IMG/VR virus record: IMGVR_UViG_3300032049_000003 | Coordinates: 1 to 23,646 of that record | DNA: 23,646 bases | From: a virus | Reading direction: 5' to 3' (one strand) | Shown here: one piece after another, positions 1-5,008 of the stretch | Layout of the letters: every line of letters starts with the position of its first letter | How positions within the stretch are numbered: the first letter of the stretch is position 1 | Translations under genes and position numbers: made by a program | Notes under the pieces: generated by a model | Told to the model about the DNA's origin: nothing | Database searches by the model: none | The model's input: the letters and a program-made list of their open reading frames with translations, nothing else

Positions 1-1
1 T

Positions 2-55
2 AGGAAGGGATATGTGCGGGTTGCACCGTTGGAAAAGTTTTTTGAAATGTCGTAA
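2..55 (+). CDS. Possible C-terminal end of a gene entering from the left
   Basis: The frame starting at base 2 stays open to a TAA at 53-55 and reads as a protein-like tail ending GYVRVAPLEKFFEMS. The other two plus frames also close early and look less protein-like. No start codon is visible because the window begins inside the frame. I cannot assign a function. With only 17 codons, chance is a real alternative. Confidence 0.25.
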   Translation, partial: RKGYVRVAPLEKFFEMS

Positions 56-152
56 GTGAGTGTACGGCGAATGGTGAGGAAATGTAGGAGGTTGTCATGG
101 TCGAACAGGTTGCGCAACCTATTTGCAACCGTGCTGCAACCGTGTGAAACCG
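18..152. promoter_or_regulatory. Cluster of GTTGCA/TGCAAC motifs, possible operator
   Basis: GGGTTGCAC occurs at 18-26, the perfect 14-bp palindrome AGGTTGCGCAACCT at 107-120, and TGCAACCGTG twice at 124-133 and 135-144. The last two are exactly 11 bp apart and a weaker TGAAACCG follows at 145-152. Related sites occur again at 1695-1703 and 1745-1753. Palindromes with flanking half-sites on the same face of the helix are typical of repressor operators or replication iterons. The motif family is visible in the sequence, but the binding protein is unknown. Confidence 0.4.
97..147 (+). CDS. Short ORF (16 aa) with a strong ribosome binding site
   Basis: An ATG at 97 follows a perfect AGGAGG (86-91) with 5 bases between them, which is a far better initiation signal than most genes here have. 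The frame encodes MVEQVAQPICNRAATV and ends at TGA 145-147. It runs through the palindrome and the two TGCAACCGTG repeats. It could be a leader peptide, the remnant of a decayed gene, or a chance Shine-Dalgarno match. No function can be given. The rest of the gap up to 294 shows no convincing gene. Confidence 0.25.
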   Translation: MVEQVAQPICNRAATV

Positions 153-294
153 CAGTGAAATTCGTGTGTAACTGTTACCAGGAGTGGCCCTGGTGAGATT
201 GGCGTGGTCAGTCCGATCAAGTGAGGGGCCACAGTGGAGGGCCGATTAGGAGAGTGCGTTTGAGTTGTGAGTTTTGACAGAATTTTACATGGGT

Positions 295-1572
295 TTATAA
301 AAGGGAGGGGATCTTGGATAGGGTTTTCTGATTCGGGGTGAGGAACTGCGAATATGACTCATCGGGTTGATGGTGTTGGTCTGTTCTCGTTCTAGACGGT
401 GTCAGTACTGCGGCCAGACACTGGCGGACGATTTCCCGCGACTCAGAGACCGATGTGTGAGGTTTTTTTGGGTTCGTTGTGTCGGTGGGGGGGGATGTGG
501 TCCGCTGTTTTCGCGGGGGACATTGGTCGGCCCAACTGGGAACAGGGATCGTTTGGAGCCAGACCCACTCCTCGGGAGGGGTGTGGCGTACAGCCAGTGT
601 CTGGAGGTACGCTCCATAGGAGCGCGGCCTAGGGTCGTCACGGATGGCGTTGCCAAAGGCATCGAGGATGGCAGAGGCCCACGCTTTTCCTGAGGATCGT
701 GCTATCACCAGTCGTGATAGGAGTACACGGTCCCGACTGCGCCTAGGCCAGCCTCCAGGCCAGTGACTGGCCAGTCGGCGATACTCGGCAACGAGGTGTC
801 CAGTGCCGTTCGCACGGGATGACTCTGTTGGGTGCGTGTGTCCGTTTTTTCCAGCCTTTATATACGTCGTCGACGACGACGTAGATATATATATCTTCAT
901 ATGGGTATTTATATAGGGATGAGATACCGATGGGGTCGGTATGGGGTCGGTATGGGGTCCCGATGGGGTCGGTATGGGGTCGGTATGGGGTCCCGATGGG
1001 GTCACTATGGGGTCGGTATGGGGTCCGGACGGGGTGGGTAGGGGCTTCGTATGTGGTATGAGTTCACCGGGTGTAGGAGTGGAGTGTGACGGAGCTGGTA
1101 TCGTGGCTCGGTCACAGTCCGGAAAGGGTTCCGAGGATGTATCAGGAATTAGGCAACTGGGGGCCACCCGACTGGGGGGATGTATCGAGGTATCCACGAA
1201 CTCGACCATGCCGTCCGATGTTTGCAGGGTGACATATCGTATGCGATAGTCACCATGATCATCGGGATAGTGAGCATTCCTGCTTCTGCTGCACCGCCGC
1301 CACTTGGTTATCTGTAAAACCGTCAGCCCATCATAGCACCATTTGGTGATTAGGCCCGCCTTCTCGATCTCGGCCAGTGCCTGTTCCAGGTCGGTGTCCG
1401 ACACAGTGCGGATAGGGAACAGGCGCGAGTTGAGAAGCCGGATTCGTCCGTCCATTCGGCCTGCATCATCGGCTATTAGGATCATCCTGTGGTAGACACA
1501 CTCAGCGAACCAGGAGAGTCGGTTAACCCGTTCCGAGTCTATGAAGCCGTCCCTGACAATCCGGTTGGGCAT
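295..1572 (-). CDS. Phage replication initiator-like protein (lambda O-type architecture)
   Basis: The 425-aa product begins MPNRIVRDGFIDSERVNRLS, the opening typical of phage replication proteins with an N-terminal winged-helix domain. Residues 1-105 fit that domain, including a 'DDAGRMDGR' segment and 'IEKAGLI'. Residues 110-250 are low-complexity Pro/Ser/Thr, with three tandem 11-residue repeats (PSGPHTDPI plus two residues) at about 181-213. Residues 255-345 form a second folded-looking region, perhaps for contact with a helicase or its loader. The start is supported by GGGGAG (minus strand, 1580-1585) 7 bases upstream. The gene runs opposite to the structural genes. Its DNA carries a repeat array that may be the replication origin. 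The winged-helix reading is family knowledge. The initiator role is inferred from this and from the origin-like repeats. It could instead be a DnaD/DnaT-like primosome protein. Confidence 0.65.
   Translation of the reverse strand: MPNRIVRDGFIDSERVNRLSWFAECVYHRMILIADDAGRMDGRIRLLNSRLFPIRTVSDTDLEQALAEIEKAGLITKWCYDGLTVLQITKWRRCSRSRNAHYPDDHGDYRIRYVTLQTSDGMVEFVDTSIHPPSRVAPSCLIPDTSSEPFPDCDRATIPAPSHSTPTPGELIPHTKPLPTPSGPHTDPIVTPSGPHTDPIPTPSGPHTDPIPTPSVSHPYINTHMKIYISTSSSTTYIKAGKNGHTHPTESSRANGTGHLVAEYRRLASHWPGGWPRRSRDRVLLSRLVIARSSGKAWASAILDAFGNAIRDDPRPRSYGAYLQTLAVRHTPPEEWVWLQTIPVPSWADQCPPRKQRTTSPPTDTTNPKKPHTSVSESREIVRQCLAAVLTPSRTRTDQHHQPDESYSQFLTPNQKTLSKIPSLL
855..927. other. AT-rich segment with palindrome, possible DNA unwinding element
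   Basis: Between the GGGG repeat array and the 3' part of the initiator gene, the sequence becomes rich in A/T steps (TATATA, TAGATATATATATC, TATTTATATAG). It is interrupted by a perfect 14-bp palindrome, CGTCGTCGACGACG, at 865-878. In lambda and related phages an AT-rich stretch next to initiator iterons melts first. The composition and palindrome are visible; unwinding is inferred. It encodes Tyr/Ile/Ser/Thr-rich residues of the linker, so coding constraint there is probably low. Confidence 0.4.
928..1034. repeat. Three 33-bp tandem repeats made of 11-bp units; candidate iterons
   Basis: Units start at 928, 961 and 994. The first two are identical over 33 bp and the third differs only at 1004-1005 (ac for gg). 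Each unit contains three copies of a 10-12 bp element built around ATGGGGTC, mostly GGTATGGGGTC. GGGG runs begin at 932, 943, 954, 965, 976, 987, 998, 1009, 1020 and 1031, always exactly 11 bases apart, about one helical turn. The array lies inside the replication-initiator gene and encodes its 11-residue repeat. It resembles initiator iterons. A coding-only repeat or a recent slippage expansion is the alternative. Confidence 0.7.
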
Positions 1573-1775
1573 AGGTGTGCTCCCCGTCCAGTCTATCTAG
1601 TCTGTCCAAACCGACCGTACTGTAACGAGAACCATGACTAGGCTTATCACTATTGACACATATCATTTCCGATTGGTGCTGACTTGACACAGTCGGGTTG
1701 CACAGAGTGGTAGTGAGTGTACCATGGATTCACGAGACTGTCTATGCAACGTGTGTACAGTACGAAGACAGAAAC
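1573..1775. promoter_or_regulatory. Divergent control region between initiator (-) and AlpA-like gene (+)
   Basis: This gap separates a leftward and a rightward gene and should hold both promoters. Two TTGACA hexamers (1653-1658 and 1684-1689) lie 31 bp apart and read rightward, but neither has a good -10 hexamer at the usual distance. GGGTTGCAC (1695-1703) and TGCAACGTG (1745-1753) repeat the motif seen at the left end in opposite orientations, so a shared regulator is plausible. CTATCTAGTCT at 1593-1603 contains a partial internal symmetry. Promoter calls here are weak. Confidence 0.3.
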
Positions 1776-2024
1776 ATGACCGCACGACTGCTTGTTAGTG
1801 CCAGGGAAGTGTGTCAACCTCTAGGGGGAATGAGCTACCGTCCGCTATGGAACCTAACATATCCACGGGGCCCGAGCCCGTGTATCGGGCTGGGCCGGCG
1901 AGTGTTGTATCGACTCACCCATGTTCTTGAGTTTCTTGACAAGCTAGTGCAGGACCAAAACTACGAGAACGAGAGGCCCGCGTGGCAGAACGATGAGCAC
2001 ACTTTACCTTTTGCAGGATCATAG
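1776..2024 (+). CDS. AlpA/excisionase-like small DNA-binding protein
   Basis: From the ATG at 1776 the 82-aa product begins MTARLLVSAREVCQPLGG and contains GLGRRVLYRLTHVLEFLDKL. This matches the AlpA/Xis-like MerR-type pattern: a short first helix (SAREV), a wing ending in 'xLGRRVLYR', then a C-terminal helix. The frame is open upstream to a TTG at 1698, but those residues do not look like the family, so I prefer 1776 although no clear Shine-Dalgarno is seen. The recognition helix area (GMSYRPLWNLTYPRG) departs from the usual 'VSxxTVYRL' form. Such proteins act as excisionases or transcription regulators, consistent with the control region just upstream. It converges on the next, leftward gene with a 6-base overlap. 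Confidence 0.5.
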   Translation: MTARLLVSAREVCQPLGGMSYRPLWNLTYPRGPSPCIGLGRRVLYRLTHVLEFLDKLVQDQNYENERPAWQNDEHTLPFAGS

Positions 2025-2267
2025 GTACTCACCGGAGATAGCCCTCTGAACCTCGTAACAAAACTGGGCTAAATCGCCGAGAGGGATACAAACCCACTCA
2101 TCGCCGACTCCTACAGGGATCCGCGCCGTATCCATAGAACCGGGAGGCGGTTCACAGGGCGGATCCTTACACGAGAACAGCACGAAATTCGTCGCCAGCC
2201 GCCATGCCTCTGGCATCGTCAGGCGTAGTGCCCGTTTTAGTGTGTCTACAAGATCAAGCCGGTTCAT
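2019..2267 (-). CDS. Hypothetical protein (82 aa), leftward
   Basis: This is the only open frame of length in 2025-2267, and its sequence is protein-like: MNRLDLVDTLKRALRLTMPE, then a short Pro/Cys-containing stretch (KDPPCEPPPG) and a C-terminal LGDLAQFCYEVQRAI. I do not recognise a family. No good Shine-Dalgarno precedes the ATG on the minus strand. It converges with the AlpA-like gene (6-base overlap) and is divergent from the rightward late operon, so its upstream region is shared with the promoter region of that operon. It may be a small regulator. Confidence 0.45.
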   Translation of the reverse strand: MNRLDLVDTLKRALRLTMPEAWRLATNFVLFSCKDPPCEPPPGSMDTARIPVGVGDEWVCIPLGDLAQFCYEVQRAISGEYL

Positions 2268-2290
2268 GGTGCCAGTGAAAATTGTGTTCG

Positions 2291-2330
2291 TTTTGGTCCC
2301 ACTTCCATCTTATCATAATAGTAAGGTAGG
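2291..2330 (+). promoter_or_regulatory. Possible rightward promoter and ribosome binding site of the late block
   Basis: CATAAT (2314-2319) lies 17 bases after TTTTGG (2291-2296), a weak but acceptable sigma70-like pair in the only AT-rich gap before the rightward block. AAGGTAGG (2323-2330) then precedes the ATG at 2334. From here on all convincing genes point right, so a promoter is expected. The exact hexamers are a guess. Confidence 0.3.
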
Positions 2331-2333
2331 TCT

Positions 2334-2639
2334 ATGCTACCAGAATGGGTCAAGATGCGAGTCTGGGCGTTACACCACCGTGGCAGATTGCCTATTCGGC
2401 AAATAGCTGAGGTTGTCGGAATAGGCCAGGCTACAGTCGTCCGCGTGCTCCGACAACCGAGACCGCACTGGCCGGTGAGTCGTCCGAGAATCAGGTGCCG
2501 CCATTGTGGCGCAATTGTCATAGGTAGTTGTAAAGCCTGTCAAGGGAAAGGAGGATACTATGGATCTCGTACGAGAATTGCGGCAACTGGTGCTGGAAAT
2601 ACGTTCTGCATTGGACGACGGCAGGATCTCTCCGATTGA
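2334..2639 (+). CDS. Helix-turn-helix protein with a zinc ribbon
   Basis: The 101-aa product has a resolvase/transposase-type helix-turn-helix at about residues 18-42 (IRQIAEVVGIGQATVVRVLR). It is followed by a four-cysteine ribbon, C55-x2-C58 and C66-x2-C69 (RCRHCGAIVIGSCKACQ), likely to bind zinc. Residues after 70 look unstructured and are encoded in the 80-base overlap with the next gene, whose ribosome binding site lies inside this one. Being first in the rightward block, it may be a DNA-binding regulator of late expression. The fold is seen in the sequence; the role is inferred. No catalytic domain is present, so it is not a recombinase. Confidence 0.6.
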   Translation: MLPEWVKMRVWALHHRGRLPIRQIAEVVGIGQATVVRVLRQPRPHWPVSRPRIRCRHCGAIVIGSCKACQGKGGYYGSRTRIAATGAGNTFCIGRRQDLSD

Positions 2640-2763
2640 GGCGCTCCGGATCGCGAAGGAAATGGCGGATGTGATTTATGTGCTGTACCAGATTTTCGCA
2701 TCCGGGATCCGGCCGTGGGCCGCAGAACTGGAGGAAAGGCTGAGTCAGCAAAATGGGACGTGA
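2560..2763 (+). CDS. Small helical phage protein (67 aa), function unknown
   Basis: A strong AAAGGAGG lies just upstream of the ATG. The product is almost wholly alpha-helical and charged (MDLVRELRQLVLEIRSALDD and SPIEALRIAKEMADVIYVLY). There is no clear membrane span, though residues 35-55 are moderately hydrophobic. Small proteins of this kind are common next to lysis or structural genes in phages from environmental genomes, but I cannot name a function. It overlaps the preceding gene by 80 bases and the following gene by 11, which suggests translational coupling. Confidence 0.6.
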   Translation: MDLVRELRQLVLEIRSALDDGRISPIEALRIAKEMADVIYVLYQIFASGIRPWAAELEERLSQQNGT

Positions 2764-3526
2764 ACTTCTGTCACTTCTAATTCTGTGTTCATTGGAAATT
2801 GTTGGCCCGACGCAGGTAGAACCAGGTGATCTAGCGGTCTTCCGAATCAAACCGGCAAGTGCTGTGGTTGTGTGGGATGTGATCCCGCGCTCGGTTCGGG
2901 ACCGCTTTCTTGAGGTTAGTCTTCCGAACGGAGAACGTGCGCTGGTATTCGCCTGTGCACGCGATGTACAAGTCACAATCATCGCGGCTGGGTGCGTAGA
3001 GGGGGAGGTTCGCCTAGCCCTTCACTCTTTCTCGAACGGCTCTTGCCCACCGAACCCTCCTGGCCCTAGTCCTGGACCACCGCCAGAGCCGCAACCACCG
3101 ACGCCTCCCCCTCCCACCCCGCCGTTTATTTTGCTCTGGATAGAGGAGTCGACAGAGAGAACAGCAGCACAGGCTGCTGCGCAGAACGACAGGATAATTC
3201 GTGACGCTTTACAAAGGGCCGGCTGGACACTGCGCGTAGTGGACAAAGATGTAACGGACGAGCGAGGACGAAGGCCACCGGACTTACAGCCGTGGATCGA
3301 GAAAGCCCTAAAACTCGGACTGCCGCGGCTATTTGTAATCGACAAGAACGGCCGTTATCTGTCGTACCGGGCTCCTGCGAACCGGCAGGAGTTCATCCGA
3401 ATTTTGGCTGAGTTGAAGTTGCAGCTAGACGACACGCGTGTGCCACCAGACACTCAGTCGCGAGTTCGGATGTACAGTCCTCAATACGTCATGCCGTACT
3501 GTGTCGGTCCTGTGTGTGTACCATGA
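2753..3526 (+). CDS. Secreted-looking protein: Ig-like region, Pro linker, thioredoxin-like end
   Basis: The 257-aa product starts with a short hydrophobic segment (LLSLLILCSLEIVG) that could be a signal peptide. A beta-rich stretch at about residues 20-95 contains 'VEPGDLAVFRI' and 'VVWDVIP'. A proline-rich linker follows at about 99-124. The C-terminal part (125-225) reads 'ILLWIEESTERTAAQAA', 'WTLRVVDKDV' and 'LPRLFVIDKNGRYL', an alternation of strands and helices like a thioredoxin fold. It lacks the CxxC active site, so redox catalysis is not expected. Two cysteines occur near the C-terminus (MPYCVGPVCVP). I associate this architecture with Planctomycetota phages from memory only. It may act at the host envelope. 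It sits between the small helical protein and a cysteine peptidase. Confidence 0.55.
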   Translation: MGRELLSLLILCSLEIVGPTQVEPGDLAVFRIKPASAVVVWDVIPRSVRDRFLEVSLPNGERALVFACARDVQVTIIAAGCVEGEVRLALHSFSNGSCPPNPPGPSPGPPPEPQPPTPPPPTPPFILLWIEESTERTAAQAAAQNDRIIRDALQRAGWTLRVVDKDVTDERGRRPPDLQPWIEKALKLGLPRLFVIDKNGRYLSYRAPANRQEFIRILAELKLQLDDTRVPPDTQSRVRMYSPQYVMPYCVGPVCVP

Positions 3527-3535
3527 GGCCATAAT

Positions 3536-4312
3536 ATGGCGCAAAGGGCACTGATAGCCGGAACCGAACGGATTTTGGGATGTCTGCCGCGCACCATACC
3601 ACCGGGGACTGTTTATCCGGTTTTCGGTGAGCGGCCGACAGCGAGACTCATCCCGCGCGCGGAGTGGATTCCTTGTGATTGGTCCCATTTTATAACTCGG
3701 GTACTCGACCAGGATGGTACGGGTGCCTGTAACGCGTTCGCTAGTGTACAGGCAATACACATGTTGCGTGCGGCGGCAGGCCTCCCTTATGTCGAGCTAT
3801 CGGCCGGAAACCTGTACGGCCGAATCAACGGTGGACGCGATGCTGGTTCCACACTAGTTGATGCGATTCGCGAACTAGAACGGCGTGGAGTCTGTCGTGC
3901 AGCACTCGTCGGCCAGCTAGAATGGCAGCCGTGGCGCTGGCCTAAGAATTGGCAGGAGGATGCCATCCGCTTTAGGGTTCTAGAAGCGTGGGACTGCCCT
4001 ACGTTCGACCATATCGCTAGTGCGGTTCAGCTAGGGTTCGGTGTCAACATCGGGATCCTGATAGGAACGAATTTTGAACCGGGAACCGATGGGTGGGTTC
4101 CAGACCGGAAAGGTCGTGCCGGCGGTCACGCTATGTGTGCCGTAGGTCTGGAACGAAAGGGGGATGTATGGGGAATAAAAGTCGTGAATAGCTGGGGCGA
4201 GAAGTGGGGCAGAAAAGGCTACGCTATCATACCAGAGTCGTATTTCCGCGATGTGGTGTGGACCGACGGATGGGCAGTCCGCGTCGTCGTTGATCCGGAG
4301 GGACCCGAATGA
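3536..4312 (+). CDS. Papain-like (C1 family) cysteine peptidase
   Basis: All elements of a papain-type active site are present in order: Q59 (oxyanion hole) and C65 in LDQDGTGACNAFASVQA, H198 in AGGHAMCAVG, and N218 in VVNSWGEKWGRKGYAII. The last segment is the hallmark 'NSWG..WG..GY' motif. The 258-aa length equals one mature catalytic domain plus a short N-terminal extension; there is no obvious signal peptide or long inhibitory propeptide. It cleaves peptide bonds, but the substrate is unknown. It sits just before an XhlA-like membrane protein and overlaps it by 4 bases, so a role in host lysis or envelope penetration is plausible. Virion maturation is less likely because a separate capsid protease is encoded at 7615-8901. 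Confidence 0.85.
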   Translation: MAQRALIAGTERILGCLPRTIPPGTVYPVFGERPTARLIPRAEWIPCDWSHFITRVLDQDGTGACNAFASVQAIHMLRAAAGLPYVELSAGNLYGRINGGRDAGSTLVDAIRELERRGVCRAALVGQLEWQPWRWPKNWQEDAIRFRVLEAWDCPTFDHIASAVQLGFGVNIGILIGTNFEPGTDGWVPDRKGRAGGHAMCAVGLERKGDVWGIKVVNSWGEKWGRKGYAIIPESYFRDVVWTDGWAVRVVVDPEGPE

Positions 4313-4560
4313 ACTGTGATGTGGAGAGACTACAACGCATCGAGGACAAACTTGATGCGATCCGCATGTCGCTTGCCGAAGTGAGTGGCATGGTTCCCAT
4401 TCTGGCCCAGCGCGTCGAGCGATTAGAACGAGAGGTGTGGGGCAACGGCAGAGTCGGGCTAACGGTCAAGGTGAACACGATTGTATGGCTCGCATGGGTG
4501 ATCACAGGTTTAGTGACCGTGTCGGCGGGTAGTACGGTACGGATGCTTCTGGGCTTCTGA
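4309..4560 (+). CDS. XhlA/holin-like membrane protein with N-terminal coiled coil
   Basis: The 83-aa product has a heptad-like helix at about residues 5-45 (IEDKLDAIRMSLAEV, LAQRVERLEREVW) followed by one hydrophobic span (IVWLAWVITGLVTVSAGSTV) near the C-terminus. This is the plan of hemolysin XhlA-type proteins, which assist holins and endolysins in phage lysis. The start overlaps the stop of the peptidase gene (ATGA), indicating coupling. No second membrane protein is visible next to it. Confidence 0.65.
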   Translation: MNCDVERLQRIEDKLDAIRMSLAEVSGMVPILAQRVERLEREVWGNGRVGLTVKVNTIVWLAWVITGLVTVSAGSTVRMLLGF

Positions 4561-4561
4561 T

Positions 4562-5008
4562 GTGGAACGCAACGACTTTCCTTCTGGGTTAACCAGACGG
4601 CAGCGCCAGTTTCTGCGGGCATTCGTCGAGTGTGGATCCGTACAGGGCGCTGCTGATTCCGTGGGCATATCACGACAGACTCACTATGTCTGGCTGAAAA
4701 AGCCGGTGTACCGTGATGCATATGAACAGGCGCAGGAAATGGCAGCCGATCGGCTGATTTCTGAGGCCTATAAACGGGCACTCGATCGGCGCGACCGTGC
4801 GAGTCCCTATCTGCTGACATTTTTGATCAAAAGGCTGCGTCCGGAGTTTGGCGTTTCCCGTGTTGAGGTAACTCAGGTTCTGCGGGAGAGGGAGTTAACG
4901 GAAGCGGAAATCGATGCAGAAATCGCACGTCTGCTCAGCGCGCTGGGATACCAAAAAACGGATTCTCCATCTTCTGACTCGCGCAGCACTGGCACGAGCA
5001 CGACGTGA
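4562..5008 (+). CDS. terS: Terminase small subunit
   Basis: The 148-aa product begins at GTG 4562, two bases after the upstream stop. Residues 8-45 form a helix-turn-helix (LTRRQRQFLRAFVECGSVQG, ADSVGISRQTHYVWL) typical of small terminase subunits of the phBC6A51 type. The middle (YRDAYEQAQEMAADRLISEA) is a helical region likely used for ring assembly. The position directly before the large subunit fits. This subunit recognises packaging sites on phage DNA and delivers them to the large subunit. The C-terminus is Ser/Thr-rich and overlaps the large-subunit frame by 95 bases. Confidence 0.85.
   Translation: MERNDFPSGLTRRQRQFLRAFVECGSVQGAADSVGISRQTHYVWLKKPVYRDAYEQAQEMAADRLISEAYKRALDRRDRASPYLLTFLIKRLRPEFGVSRVEVTQVLRERELTEAEIDAEIARLLSALGYQKTDSPSSDSRSTGTSTT

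Noticed and set aside
178-197. Hairpin ACCAGG...CCTGGT as a terminator
   Set aside because: The stem is only 6 bp and no T run follows on either strand.
367-693. Plus-strand ORFs opposite the end of the initiator gene
   Set aside because: Composition is not protein-like (Gly/Arg/Cys shadows) and they oppose a longer convincing frame.
928-1034. CRISPR array
   Set aside because: Repeats are directly tandem with no unique spacers and lie in a coding frame.
832-1249. Plus-strand ORFs with a repeated MGSVWGPDGV-type sequence
   Set aside because: They are antisense readings of the 33-bp repeats inside the leftward initiator gene; the minus frame has a family-like N-terminus and a good ribosome site.
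2264-2521. Leftward ORF of 85 aa
   Set aside because: It is antisense to the HTH/zinc-ribbon gene, whose sequence motifs are clear; this frame shows none.
2518-2982. Leftward ORF of 154 aa
   Set aside because: It is antisense to two coupled rightward genes with strong ribosome sites, and is Arg/Ser/Thr-rich like a shadow frame.
4227-4820. Leftward ORF of 197 aa
   Set aside because: It opposes the XhlA-like and small terminase genes and has no recognisable domain.
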